Shown piece by piece: positions 1 through 6,946 of a stretch of DNA of 10,566 nucleotides. Positions within the stretch are counted from its first letter, which is position 1. Each line of letters opens with the position of its first letter. The notes under the pieces are model-generated. The model saw only the letters and a program-made list of their open reading frames with translations, searched no databases and was not told where the DNA came from. Source of the stretch: Spirosoma sp. (lineage in GTDB: Bacteria; Bacteroidota; Bacteroidia; Cytophagales; Spirosomataceae); contig JANXVQ010000369.1 of NCBI GenBank assembly GCA_025351545.1, positions 1-10,566 of the forward strand. Direction: 5' to 3'. The translations under genes and the position numbers were made by a program.

Positions 1-1
1 C

Positions 2-115
2 GAAAAAGAAGCCGCCGAAGGTAGAGTATCCGTCCGGCGGAAAGGGCAGGGCGATCTTGGCAGCATGAGCGTTGAGGAGTTTGTGAAGTCGTTTCAGGCA
101 GAGGTGAAAATATAA
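2..115 (+). CDS. thrS: Threonyl-tRNA synthetase, C-terminal end only
   Basis: Only the last 37 residues and the TAA stop lie in the window; the gene enters from the left edge. The readable segment contains VRRKGQGDLGSMSVEEF, the usual end of the anticodon-binding domain of class II threonyl-tRNA synthetase, where an (R)x(G)xGDLG(S/T)MS signature precedes the last helix. The enzyme charges tRNA-Thr with threonine in the cytoplasm. Position immediately before infC, rpmI and rplT is the classical thrS-infC-rpmI-rplT order, which supports the call. The catalytic and editing domains are outside the window and cannot be judged. Confidence 0.9.
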   Translation, partial: EKEAAEGRVSVRRKGQGDLGSMSVEEFVKSFQAEVKI

Positions 116-125
116 AGTTTGATTG

Positions 126-195
126 GCTGTATTTGGTTTACGATGGGTGGGAAAAATGTCTTTATTGCATCCGTTTATCGTAAACTAAGTACAGT
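126..195 (+). other. Long G.U-rich RNA hairpin between thrS and infC
   Basis: Bases 126-150 pair with 171-195 without interruption (i+j=321): 25 pairs around a 20-base loop (151-170). Seven are wobble pairs when read as + strand RNA (126/195, 132/189, 135/186, 145/176, 146/175, 147/174, 148/173). The same bases would be C/A mismatches in - strand RNA, so the helix only works in the thrS-infC transcript direction. It starts 10 bases after the thrS stop. No U-run follows, so it is not a canonical intrinsic terminator. It may be a processing or stability element, an attenuator, or a terminator of a less usual type. Confidence 0.5.
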
Positions 196-302
196 AAACA
201 AATCTAAACTTGCACTGAACGAGTATTTTCAATAGATTCCCGAACTTTTTGAGCCACAGTATGTTTTCAAAACGAATTAAAATAGCACACTAAACACAAT
301 TT

Positions 303-860
303 ATGGCATTACCCCAGCGGAGACCACCCCGTCGCGTGGTTGAAGAACCCTATAAAGTTAATGAGCGCATCCTGACCCGCGAAGTGCGGGTGGTAGGCGA
401 AAATGTAGAGCAGGGAATCTACGAGACGAATAAAGCGCAGGCCATGGCCAAAGCGCAAAACCTCGACCTTGTTGAAGTATCGCCCAATGCCGTACCGCCC
501 GTTTGCCGTATTGTAGACTACTCCAAGTTCAAATACGAGCAGAAGAAAAAGCAAAAAGAGATTAAGGCCAACGCGACGAAAGTCGTAATTAAAGAAATAC
601 GCTTTGGTCCCAATACCGATGATCACGACTTTGAGTTCAAGCTCAAACACGCGATCAACTTCCTGAAAGAAGGGGCGAAGGTGAAAGCCTACGTGCAGTT
701 TGTTGGCCGGGCCATTGTCTTTAAAGACCGGGGTTTCCAACTACTGGAGCGTTTTTCCAAAGGATTGGAGGAATTTGGCAAGATAGAATCGGAGCCCAAA
801 CTCGAAGGCAAACGGATGAGTATGTTCCTGTCGCCAAAAGTGGTAGTTCCTAAAAAATAA
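303..860 (+). CDS. infC: Translation initiation factor IF-3
   Basis: IF-3 binds the 30S subunit, prevents premature 50S joining and checks start-codon and initiator-tRNA fidelity. The 185-residue product is close to the usual 180. The N-terminal domain (about residues 17-85) carries YKVNERI and LDLVEVSPNAVPPVCRIVDYSKFKYE, the IF-3 signature. A lysine-rich linker (81-95) leads to the C-terminal domain (about 96-182) with IKEIRFGPNTDDHDFEFK and FLKEGAKVKAYVQFVGR. The ATG at 303 is preferred because an in-frame TAA sits 12 bases upstream. Many bacteria start infC at a rare AUU that IF-3 itself discriminates against; here an ordinary ATG is used, so that feedback mechanism is not evident. No Shine-Dalgarno sequence is visible. 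It lies 187 bases downstream of thrS; a TATGTTTT at 260-267 resembles the -7 element but lacks a matching upstream box. Confidence 0.97.
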   Translation: MALPQRRPPRRVVEEPYKVNERILTREVRVVGENVEQGIYETNKAQAMAKAQNLDLVEVSPNAVPPVCRIVDYSKFKYEQKKKQKEIKANATKVVIKEIRFGPNTDDHDFEFKLKHAINFLKEGAKVKAYVQFVGRAIVFKDRGFQLLERFSKGLEEFGKIESEPKLEGKRMSMFLSPKVVVPKK

Positions 861-918
861 CGTGGCTGGAGAGACGGTTTGTCTTTGCTGATCAAGTAGG
901 CTAATCGCTTGCTGATCG

Positions 919-986
919 GGTCAACTGACAAAGCCCTGTATAGGCAATCCGGACGGATTACTTGTACAGGGCTTTGTCAGTTGACC
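919..986 (+). terminator. Perfect 22-bp hairpin after infC (possible terminator or attenuator)
   Basis: Bases 919-940 are exactly complementary to 965-986, giving 22 uninterrupted Watson-Crick pairs. The 24-base loop contains a second small hairpin (946-950 with 955-959). The middle of the stem has AAAGCCC paired with GGGCTTT, like the intrinsic terminators elsewhere in this window, but no U-run follows the right arm. It lies 58 bases after the infC stop and ahead of the candidate rpmI promoter. Separating infC from the ribosomal protein genes is therefore a natural role. A mobile palindromic repeat is the alternative. Confidence 0.55.
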
Positions 987-1056
987 TAACCCGGTAGTTG
1001 GAATCTATAACGAACGGGATTGTAATTAGTCATCAATGCAAAACTTGCCGTCGGCT

Positions 1057-1087
1057 ACTGCCATCTAACAACTTTTTTGTATCTTTG
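1057..1087 (+). promoter_or_regulatory. Candidate Bacteroidota promoter for rpmI-rplT
   Basis: TATCTTTG at 1080-1087 matches the TAnnTTTG -7 element exactly. Nineteen bases upstream stands ACTG (1057-1060), a partial match to the TTTG -33 box. Transcription would begin near 1094, about 35 bases before the rpmI ATG and after the 919-986 hairpin. Confidence 0.6.
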
Positions 1088-1129
1088 CGGCCTGTTTACT
1101 TAATTTTCCATACAAAGCGGTTTACTATA

Positions 1130-1324
1130 ATGCCAAAAGTAAAAACCAATTCAGGTGCCAAGAAGCGTTTCAAGCTGACCGGCACAGGAAAAATCAAGCG
1201 GAAGCACGCCTTCCACAGTCATATTCTGACTAAAAAATCAACCAAGCAGAAGCGTAATTTAGTACACGCTACGTTGGTTGATGGTCCAGACGAGCGTCGC
1301 ATTAAAGCGCTGCTAAACGTTTAA
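1130..1324 (+). CDS. rpmI: 50S ribosomal protein L35
   Basis: The product is 64 residues, the normal size for L35 (bL35), a small basic protein of the large ribosomal subunit. It begins [20 protein letters not shown] and continues with [13 protein letters not shown] and KKSTKQKR, the family's conserved core. The reading frame is open further upstream to an ATG at 998, but the extra 44 residues have no L35 counterpart and would begin upstream of the candidate promoter, so the start at 1130 is chosen. It lies between infC and rplT as in most bacteria. A 7-bp hairpin (1333-1339 with 1342-1348) directly follows the stop. Confidence 0.96.
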   Translation: MPKVKTNSGAKKRFKLTGTGKIKRKHAFHSHILTKKSTKQKRNLVHATLVDGPDERRIKALLNV

Positions 1325-1488
1325 GACAAAAAAGACGCAGTTGCGTCTGGTTTCACGTTTCACCCGATATCCGGCCTTACAAGAGGAATGAATAATGCAA
1401 AATGAATAACGAAATTGGCCACAGCCAGTACACTTTATTCATTATACAATAAGTTTCCCGCCGGTCGTCAAAAAACAAGTTACATACA
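1325..1488 (+). promoter_or_regulatory. Leader between rpmI and rplT with short overlapping ORFs
   Basis: This 164-base spacer is long for the rpmI-rplT junction. It holds a 7-bp hairpin at 1333-1339/1342-1348. AATGAATAA occurs twice (1387-1395 and 1401-1409), with its complement at 1435-1443, so alternative stem-loops are possible. A purine-rich AAGAGGA (1381-1387) precedes a five-codon ORF (1388-1405), whose stop overlaps the ATG of a 16-codon ORF (1402-1452). Whether these are translated or take part in L20 autoregulation is speculation; I do not recognise the known L20 leader folds here. Confidence 0.25.
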
Positions 1489-1833
1489 ATGCCACGTTCC
1501 GTCAATCACGTTGCCTCCAGGGCTCGTAGGAAAAAAGTAATGAAGCTGGCCAAAGGCTATTTTGGTCGGCGTAAAAATGTTTGGACAGTTGCTAAAAACG
1601 CTGTCGAAAAAGGCTTAGGATATTCGTACCGCGACCGCCGTGCTAAGAAACGCGATTTTCGGGGTCTCTGGATTCAGCGGATCAACGCCGGTGCGCGCAT
1701 ACATGGTATGTCGTACTCGGTCTTCATGGGTGCCCTCAACAAATCGGGTATCGAACTCAACCGTAAAGTACTGGCCGATCTGGCCATGAACCACCCGGAA
1801 GCTTTTGCCGCCGTTGTGGAACAAGTAAAGTAA
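1489..1833 (+). CDS. rplT: 50S ribosomal protein L20
   Basis: The 114-residue product matches L20 (bL20), an early 23S rRNA-binding assembly protein, in length and sequence. It begins [20 protein letters not shown] and has [29 protein letters not shown] and [11 protein letters not shown], all family hallmarks. The N-terminal half is a basic extension that threads into rRNA; the C-terminal half (from about residue 60) is the globular rRNA-binding domain that in other bacteria also represses its own operon. It is the last gene of the translation cluster and is followed 17 bases later by a strong terminator. Confidence 0.97.
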   Translation: MPRSVNHVASRARRKKVMKLAKGYFGRRKNVWTVAKNAVEKGLGYSYRDRRAKKRDFRGLWIQRINAGARIHGMSYSVFMGALNKSGIELNRKVLADLAMNHPEAFAAVVEQVK

Positions 1834-1845
1834 ACAGACCTGAAT

Positions 1846-1884
1846 AAATGAAAAACCCCGGTGATGAGCCGGGGTTTTTCATTT
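1846..1884. terminator. Bidirectional intrinsic terminator after rplT
   Basis: Bases 1846-1861 and 1869-1884 form a perfect 16-bp stem with a GC-rich top and A/T arms, around a 7-base loop. The A-tract on the left and T-tract on the right make it usable on both strands. That fits its place between the convergent rplT and nuiA-like genes. Confidence 0.88.
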
Positions 1885-1927
1885 TAGTCGTATTGGCCCC
1901 ACGAATTTCGTAATACCGGAAATCGGG

Positions 1928-2368
1928 CTATGTCTGAATGATTTTGGTTTTGATCCCCACTCGTTCGCCGTCTTCCTGTCGGCCCAGCACATACACATCC
2001 ATGTCTGACTCGCCCACCTGAAACACCTGCCGAACAGTTAGTTCGATTTCTAAGACCTGTTTGAGCTGACCAAATTTGGCGGTACGGGCTTTCTCGTCAT
2101 CGTCATACCAATCCTGATCGGTAGCAACTGGCGCCCAGAAATCGGCTTCCGGTATCTCCTCTACATAAACTGATGGAGGCAGCATTAGCCAGTCTTTAAT
2201 TTGACTAACTGTCAACGGTTCAGCCTGATGGAGGTAGCAGGTTACAGGTTCGATAGGTTCGTCAGATTCGCTTGGATAGAGTAAATCGGTAAGCAACAGG
2301 TTTACGTGTTCGATAAATTGTATGTTTTTTGAAATCTCACCGCTACTTTTTGAGTTTTCGTTCGTCAT
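1928..2368 (-). CDS. NuiA-like nuclease inhibitor family protein
   Basis: This 146-residue acidic protein resembles NuiA, the Anabaena inhibitor that plugs the active site of the secreted sugar-nonspecific nuclease NucA. The resemblance, judged from memory, is clearest in the C-terminal half: QDWYDDDEKARTAKFGQL, then DMDVYVLG and a GIKTKIIQT ending, against DWYEDEEN, DVYVIG and GISTKVVET in NuiA. The N-terminal LLYPSESDEP corresponds to LLFMSESEYP. As I recall, NuiA Glu24 and the C-terminal Thr135 reach the NucA metal site; the equivalents here would be Glu34 and Thr146, both kept. No signal peptide is seen, so it should be cytoplasmic. No nuclease gene lies beside it, so its target is unknown. 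It is convergent to rplT and divergent from the DUF937-like gene. Confidence 0.75.
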   Translation of the reverse strand: MTNENSKSSGEISKNIQFIEHVNLLLTDLLYPSESDEPIEPVTCYLHQAEPLTVSQIKDWLMLPPSVYVEEIPEADFWAPVATDQDWYDDDEKARTAKFGQLKQVLEIELTVRQVFQVGESDMDVYVLGRQEDGERVGIKTKIIQT

Positions 2369-2384
2369 AGGACAGAAATAGATT

Positions 2385-2445
2385 CACGCTAAAATTAACT
2401 GATTCAGGTGAAGTATGTATTAGAATCTGTCTAATTTTAAGCGTG
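2385..2445. promoter_or_regulatory. Mirror-image repeat in the divergent nuiA-like/DUF937-like spacer
   Basis: Bases 2385-2397 are complementary to 2432-2445 except for one extra base, with 34 bases between. Each arm reads TAATTTTA(A)GCGTG outward, toward the gene on its side. TAATTTTA agrees with TAnnTTTG in all but the last base, so the arms could be paired -7 elements of divergent promoters, or two half-sites for one regulator. No convincing TTTG box is found 19-21 bases behind either arm. GATTCA also repeats at 2381-2386 and 2401-2406. Confidence 0.35.
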
Positions 2446-2494
2446 TTACCCAATTAACCTGTACTTGCTTACCATTTATAAACGAAAAAAAATC

Positions 2495-3037
2495 ATGTTA
2501 GAAACCTTAATGAATCTCGTTCAGCAGCAAGCGGGTCAGTCTGTTATCAACAATCCAGCTATTCCAAATAGCCAGAACGACAATGTCATGCAGACAGTTG
2601 CCAGCAGTATTATGAGTGGCCTTGGTCAGCAGGCACAAGGTGGCGGTCTGGGCAATCTGCTGGGCATGGTTGTTAATGGTGGCGATGTTCAGCAAAGCCC
2701 TGTTACGCAAGGCGTTCAAGAGCACGTTGAGCAGAATTTGATGCAAAAATTAGGCATATCTCCTCAGATAGCCATGTCGGTGGCAGCTGCCATTGTGCCG
2801 ATGGTATTGAGCAAATTGATGAACAAAGCGTCTGATCCGAACGATTCCAGCGTTGACGGAAACTCAACTTTGGGTGCTGCTGCGGGTAAGCAAGGTGTTG
2901 ACTGGATGGGCATGGCTGGATCAGCAATGGCCGATGGTAAACTGGATATGAACGATCTTCTTCGCGTAGCTACGCAGCAAGGTGGCGGTAGTGGCGGCCT
3001 GGGCGGTATGCTGGGCGGCCTGTTCGGCGGTAAATAA
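2495..3037 (+). CDS. DUF937/YidB-like glycine-rich protein
   Basis: The 180-residue product has no signal peptide. It starts with a short helical segment (LETLMNLVQQQAGQ), followed by a Gln/Gly-rich stretch with GGGLGNLLGM. A central helical region (QNLMQKLGISPQIAMSVAAAIVPMVLSKLM, given here in parts: QNLMQKLGIS at about 87-96, then an Ala-rich helix) resembles the core of the DUF937/YidB family. The protein ends in a Gly-rich tail, GGLGGMLGGLFGGK. The molecular function of the family is unknown. ATG 2495 is preferred over an in-frame TTG at 2465 because it follows an A-rich tract (2484-2492) typical of Bacteroidota starts. Family assignment is from memory of such proteins and is moderately sure. 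Confidence 0.6.
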   Translation: MLETLMNLVQQQAGQSVINNPAIPNSQNDNVMQTVASSIMSGLGQQAQGGGLGNLLGMVVNGGDVQQSPVTQGVQEHVEQNLMQKLGISPQIAMSVAAAIVPMVLSKLMNKASDPNDSSVDGNSTLGAAAGKQGVDWMGMAGSAMADGKLDMNDLLRVATQQGGGSGGLGGMLGGLFGGK

Positions 3038-3054
3038 GTTATGCATACTAGTTG

Positions 3055-3091
3055 ATAGAAAAGGCCGACCCTACTGGTTGGCCTTTTCTAT
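3055..3091 (+). terminator. Intrinsic terminator after the DUF937-like gene
   Basis: Bases 3055-3066 pair perfectly with 3080-3091 (ATAGAAAAGGCC and its complement). The stem can extend by four more pairs, one of them a wobble (3067-3070 with 3076-3079), leaving a 5-base loop. The T-rich right arm completes a standard terminator 18 bases after the stop. Confidence 0.85.
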
Positions 3092-3432
3092 GTTTACCAT
3101 AGCCAGCGAAACAATCACCCCAATCTCCGGGAAAAAGTCAATAAGTTGACTGATCACTTTAAGGACCTGTATCGTTTTGCCTGTTTGACAGATTTGTCTA
3201 TAGTTTTTATTTTAGTTGGATTTTACCCTCTCTTCTTCCCAGGTCGTTGTTGATAGAACTCTGCCATGATTTAAGCATGTATCCTCCAAACGCGCCATTC
3301 TGGCCCGATCGGGTATATTATTCTGCCAATCTGACAGCAAATCAAACAAGTTGAAGAGCTGGCATTTGTATTGATAGATAGGTTATGTCTGTTAATTTAC
3401 AACCACAGTATCTAAAGAAACTAAATCCAGTT
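3092..3432 (+). other. Intergenic region and leader upstream of dnaK
   Basis: No gene is evident in these 341 bases. They contain a 6-bp hairpin (3136-3141 with 3146-3151), the candidate dnaK promoter (3184-3215) and a 10-base palindrome CCCGATCGGG (3304-3313). If the promoter is right, the dnaK mRNA has a leader of about 210 bases. No CIRCE operator (the HrcA site TTAGCACTC-N9-GAGTGCTAA) is present, so HrcA control at this locus is not supported. Confidence 0.6.
3184..3215 (+). promoter_or_regulatory. Candidate Bacteroidota promoter for dnaK
   Basis: TTTG at 3184-3187 is followed after 20 bases by TATTTTAG at 3208-3215. This matches TTTG-N19-21-TAnnTTTG with a single substitution in the -7 element. 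It is the best two-box match in the window. Confidence 0.6.
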
Positions 3433-5370
3433 ATGGGAAAAATTATTGGTATTGACTTAGGCACCACGAACTCGTGCGTGGCCGTGATGGAAGGCAACGA
3501 GCCGGTCGTGATCCCCAACTCCGAAGGAGCACGGACGACGCCGTCGGTGGTCGCGTTTATGGACAACGGCAACGGCGAACGTAAAGTTGGCGCACCAGCC
3601 AAACGCCAGGCCATCACCAACCCCAAAAATACGATCTCCTCGATTAAGCGTTTCATGGGAAAACGCTATAGCGAGGTGACCAATGAAATTAAAAATGTCG
3701 CTTACGACGTAGAAAACGGTCCTAACAGTACGCCCCGCGTGCGGATCGGCGATCGTCAATATACGCCCCAGGAGCTATCGGCCCTGATTCTGCAAATAAT
3801 GAAGCAGACAGCCGAAGATTATCTTGGTCAGACTGTAACAGAAGCCGTCATTACGGTGCCTGCTTACTTTAATGATGCTGAGCGTCAGGCAACCAAAGAA
3901 GCCGGTGCTATTGCTGGTCTGGACGTAAAACGGATTATCAACGAGCCAACCGCAGCCGCTCTGGCCTACGGTTTGGATAAAACCAATATTGACCAGAAAA
4001 TTGCCGTTTTTGACCTCGGCGGTGGTACGTTCGATATTTCAATCCTTGAACTCGGCGATGGCGTGTTTGAAGTGAAATCGACCGATGGTGATACGCACCT
4101 GGGTGGTGATGACTTCGATCAGGTGATCATCGACTGGCTCGCCGACGAGTTTAAGAAAGACGAAGCTATTGATCTGCGTCAGGACCCAATGGCCCTGCAA
4201 CGTTTGAAAGAAGCGGCCGAAAAAGCGAAAGTTGAACTGTCGAGTGCTAACTCTACGGAAATCAACTTACCTTATATTATGCCGGTAAATGGCATTCCAA
4301 AGCACTTGGTGCGGACGTTGAGCCGGGCGAAATTCGAGCAGTTAGCCGATTCGCTGATTCAGCGTAGTCTGGAACCATGCCGTCGTGCCCTGAAAAATTC
4401 GGGTTTGTCGGCCAGTCAGATTGACGAAGTCATTCTGGTAGGTGGTTCGACCCGGATTCCTAAAGTGCAGGATGAAGTTGAAAAACTGTTCGGCCGCAAG
4501 CCATCTAAAGCCGTTAACCCCGATGAAGCCGTAGCCATTGGTGCTGCCATTCAGGGTGGTGTATTGACGGGTGAAGTAAAAGACGTGCTGTTGCTCGACG
4601 TTATTCCGCTCTCGCTGGGTATTGAAACGATGGGTGGCGTATTTACCAAAATGGTAGACGCTAACACGACGATTCCAAGCAAAAAGGTTGAAACCTATTC
4701 GACGGCTTCGGACAACCAGCCAAGCGTAGAAATCAACATCTTGCAGGGTGAGCGGCCAATGGCAACTCAGAACCGTCAGTTAGGCCGGTTTATCCTGTCC
4801 GATATTCCGCCAGCACCACGCGGTGTACCACAAATTGAAGTAACCTTCGATGTGGATGCCAACGGTATCCTGCACGTAACGGCGAAGGACAAAGGCACTG
4901 GTAAAGAGCAAAAAATCCGGATTGAAGCATCGAGCGGTTTAACCGACGCGGAAATCAGCCGGATGCGCGAAGAAGCCAAAGCCAACGAAGCGGCCGATAA
5001 AATTGAGCGCGAAACAGTTGAGAAAGTCAACGCGGCTGACTCGATGATTTTCCAGACGGAAAAACAACTGAAAGAATACGGCGACAAACTGACGGAAGGC
5101 AACAAGTCGGCTGTTGAAACAGCTCTTGCTACGCTCCGCACAGCGCACGGTTCCCGTGATTTAACGGCCATCGACACGGCCCTGGAAGGGCTGAATGCAG
5201 CCTGGGCTACAGCCTCCACCGAAATGTATAATGCTACCAATACGGATGGAGCTAACCCAGCGGGCGGTGCCGGTTTCTCCGGAAACGGTGATGGTTCGGC
5301 CAACGGAAACGGTCAGGGCCAACCCGCAGGCGACAACGTTTCGGATGTGCCTTACGAAGAAGTAAAGTAA
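3433..5370 (+). CDS. dnaK: Molecular chaperone DnaK (Hsp70)
   Basis: DnaK uses ATP-driven cycles with DnaJ and GrpE to hold and release unfolded polypeptides in the cytoplasm. The 645-residue product is full length. The nucleotide-binding domain (1-380) has [16 protein letters not shown] at 6-21, the catalytic Lys72 in IKRFMG, the phosphate motif DLGGGTFD with Thr199, [11 protein letters not shown] at 170-180 and the adenosine motif VGGSTRIP at 336-343. The linker DVLLLDV (384-390) leads to the substrate-binding beta domain (391-500) and helical lid (500-605). A Gly/Asn-rich tail ends in VPYEEVK, like the EEVK ending of other DnaKs. The frame is open to an ATG at 3385, but that start would add 16 residues absent from the family, so 3433 is chosen. 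No dnaJ or grpE is adjacent; the gene appears monocistronic with its own terminator. Confidence 0.98.
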   Translation: MGKIIGIDLGTTNSCVAVMEGNEPVVIPNSEGARTTPSVVAFMDNGNGERKVGAPAKRQAITNPKNTISSIKRFMGKRYSEVTNEIKNVAYDVENGPNSTPRVRIGDRQYTPQELSALILQIMKQTAEDYLGQTVTEAVITVPAYFNDAERQATKEAGAIAGLDVKRIINEPTAAALAYGLDKTNIDQKIAVFDLGGGTFDISILELGDGVFEVKSTDGDTHLGGDDFDQVIIDWLADEFKKDEAIDLRQDPMALQRLKEAAEKAKVELSSANSTEINLPYIMPVNGIPKHLVRTLSRAKFEQLADSLIQRSLEPCRRALKNSGLSASQIDEVILVGGSTRIPKVQDEVEKLFGRKPSKAVNPDEAVAIGAAIQGGVLTGEVKDVLLLDVIPLSLGIETMGGVFTKMVDANTTIPSKKVETYSTASDNQPSVEINILQGERPMATQNRQLGRFILSDIPPAPRGVPQIEVTFDVDANGILHVTAKDKGTGKEQKIRIEASSGLTDAEISRMREEAKANEAADKIERETVEKVNAADSMIFQTEKQLKEYGDKLTEGNKSAVETALATLRTAHGSRDLTAIDTALEGLNAAWATASTEMYNATNTDGANPAGGAGFSGNGDGSANGNGQGQPAGDNVSDVPYEEVK

Positions 5371-5419
5371 ATCCGGCCCGGTGGGATTGATTGGATTTTA
5401 TTGATTCATATGATTTTGC

Positions 5420-5451
5420 AAAAGCCCCCGCCGTTTCCGGCGGGGGCTTTT
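5420..5451 (+). terminator. Strong intrinsic terminator after dnaK
   Basis: Bases 5420-5433 and 5438-5451 form a perfect 14-bp stem around the four-base loop TTTC. The stem has a run of C paired to a run of G and ends in a T-tract. It lies 49 bases after the dnaK stop. Confidence 0.93.
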
Positions 5452-5700
5452 TATTTCTAATTGCCCCGGTCGGCAATCACCCGATTGTGCAGGCACCATT
5501 GACTACCAAGAACAATTTGAGATGGGAAGCTTGAGCTATTTCCTGTCTTGTCTCTATTTCGACAATCATCAACATGTAAAAAAAGTAATCTGTTTCAGGG
5601 CAAGTATCTTTACAAAATAATAGTTGCTGCCAACCCGTAGGAGAACCGGATTCACTGGCAATCTGTCTATTTAAAAATCATAAAAAAAATATCAACAAGA
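5452..5700. other. Spacer between dnaK terminator and the dipeptidase remnant
   Basis: No open reading frame of note is present. There is a 6-bp hairpin (5460-5465 with 5472-5477), directly followed by a 5-bp one (5475-5479 with 5484-5488). TATCTTTA at 5605-5612 resembles a -7 element but has no TTTG box at the right distance. An A-rich tract (5682-5689) sits just before the broken dipeptidase start at 5701. Confidence 0.4.
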
Positions 5701-5909
5701 ATGGTCATGGCGAACGTTTATCACCACCGTAACCGGAGCGGGGGCAGCCATTATATCGAATCCGAGGTCGTCCGTGGGCTGTCGATGAAGTCGACCCACG
5801 GGTAGCGGCTATCGTAGCCAAAACAATCGGAATTGATACGCACAACCATATCGATGTTCCGATCAACGCAGCGGAGTTACCCGGCCCAAAAGTCGACCTT
5901 GCTGTCGAG
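5701..5909 (+). pseudogene. Frameshifted N-terminal coding remnant of the M19 dipeptidase
   Basis: Three frames must be joined to rebuild a normal N-terminus. An ATG at 5701 opens frame one after an A-rich tract. The frame beginning at 5702 reads RTFITTVTGAGAAIISNPRS (5711-5770), a plausible Tat-type signal with one arginine lost, and then meets TGA at 5786-5788. The frame of the downstream gene reads VDEVDPRVAAIVAKTIGID from 5781, then THNHIDVP, the first metal-binding segment, and joins the downstream gene without a stop. That third frame is closed upstream by TAA at 5730 and has no ATG or GTG before 5910. Either two small insertions or deletions have disabled the gene, or the sequence contains errors here. 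Confidence 0.65.
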
Positions 5910-6932
5910 ATGAAAAAGTCAGGCTTGTCGGCTATTTGTATGACATTCGCCGTTGACTATCAACAGCTACGCAACCCGGGTGAGGCTTATGGCCGGTTTA
6001 CAAGCGGATTGACGGCTATGGATAATATGTTGGAAAGCAGCAACATAAAGCGTTCAATGAACCTGGCGGACCTCCGTTCTGCTCATAAAAATCATCAGCC
6101 AGCCATCATTCAGTCGGTTGAGAGTGCCCACTTTCTTGAAGGGCATTTGGATCGGCTCAAGGTGGCTTATAACAGAGGCTTGCGGCACCTTGGACTACTT
6201 CACTACCACGATGCGTCTGTACCATTGGGCGATGTTTTTACAAACCCTGCTCAATGGGGTGGGCTAACCGCGTTTGGAGCGGATGTCATCAAGGAATGCA
6301 ACAGGCTTGGTATTCTTGTCGACCTTTCACATGCCAACAATGAAACTGTAAATGCTGCACTAAAAGTGGCAGCTCACCCGGTACTTATTTCTCATACCGG
6401 TCTCGATACCCAGTTGGGGCAGAATGAGCGCATGGCCACCATGATGCGTCCAAGACTGATTAGCAAAGAGCAAGCTAAAATTGTGGCAAACGCGGGTGGT
6501 GTTATTGGCATATGGAAACACCTGGCAGATACGCCACTGGCATATGCCCAGAATGTTAGAGCTATGGTTGACGTCGTCGGAATTGACCATGTGTGCATCG
6601 GCACCGATACCAAGTTGACTCCAGCATACAGGTCACCTGCCGACTCCGGCCCTAAACCCGGCGCTCCTGCTCCTCAGCCTGGCGGTGGCAATACTGGCAA
6701 TCAGGATAGCCGTCCACGTGATAATAATAGCCAAAATGGCCCCGGCAGTGATAAAAATCGCGGCAGAATTGGCGGTGGTACCAACGAAACCTGGGAGGGT
6801 CAAAAGGCCGGTTTCTACTACACTGTTGTTGATGCAATGCTAAAAACAGGTTTCACCGAGGATGAAATCGGGAAGATAGGCGGAGGTAATTTTTGCCGAA
6901 TATTTGATGCAGCCACAGCTGGTCACGAGTAA
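5910..6932 (+). CDS. Peptidase M19 (membrane/renal dipeptidase family), N-terminally broken
   Basis: M19 enzymes are TIM-barrel dizinc hydrolases that cleave dipeptides or related amide bonds, often outside the cytoplasm. The 340 residues from ATG 5910 hold most metal ligands known from renal dipeptidase: Glu71 in SVESAHFLEG, His141 in VDLSHAN, His162 in LISHTG and Asp233 in HVCIGTDTKL. The first ligand segment (THNHIDVP, codons 5838-5861) lies upstream in the same frame but outside this ORF, so a protein started at 5910 should be inactive. After Asp233 comes a low-complexity Pro/Gly/Asn-rich insertion of about 45 residues (242-288), an unusual place inside a catalytic barrel. The C-terminal part (TNETWEGQKAGFYYTVVDAM, then IGKIGGGNFCRIFD) is typical. 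Substrate cannot be told. I read it as a decaying or misassembled gene; the downstream frame is otherwise intact. Confidence 0.8.
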   Translation: MKKSGLSAICMTFAVDYQQLRNPGEAYGRFTSGLTAMDNMLESSNIKRSMNLADLRSAHKNHQPAIIQSVESAHFLEGHLDRLKVAYNRGLRHLGLLHYHDASVPLGDVFTNPAQWGGLTAFGADVIKECNRLGILVDLSHANNETVNAALKVAAHPVLISHTGLDTQLGQNERMATMMRPRLISKEQAKIVANAGGVIGIWKHLADTPLAYAQNVRAMVDVVGIDHVCIGTDTKLTPAYRSPADSGPKPGAPAPQPGGGNTGNQDSRPRDNNSQNGPGSDKNRGRIGGGTNETWEGQKAGFYYTVVDAMLKTGFTEDEIGKIGGGNFCRIFDAATAGHE

Positions 6933-6946
6933 TTTTAACTGTTGAG

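Noticed and set aside
132..164. Promoter TTTG-N21-TGTCTTTA for infC
   Set aside because: The -7 box misses two consensus bases and the site lies inside the 126-195 helix, which explains the bases better.
998..1129. N-terminal extension of L35 from an ATG at 998
   Set aside because: The 44 extra residues have no ribosomal-protein counterpart and the candidate promoter at 1057-1087 lies inside them.
3385..3432. 16-residue extension of DnaK from an ATG at 3385
   Set aside because: The family begins at [12 protein letters not shown]; the extension has no parallel known to me.
3092..3432. CIRCE/HrcA operator upstream of dnaK
   Set aside because: No TTAGCACTC or GAGTGCTAA arms occur in the spacer.
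4776..5303. Long antisense frame opposite dnaK
   Set aside because: It is a shadow of the strongly biased dnaK coding sequence, Ser/Ala-rich, with no recognisable domain.
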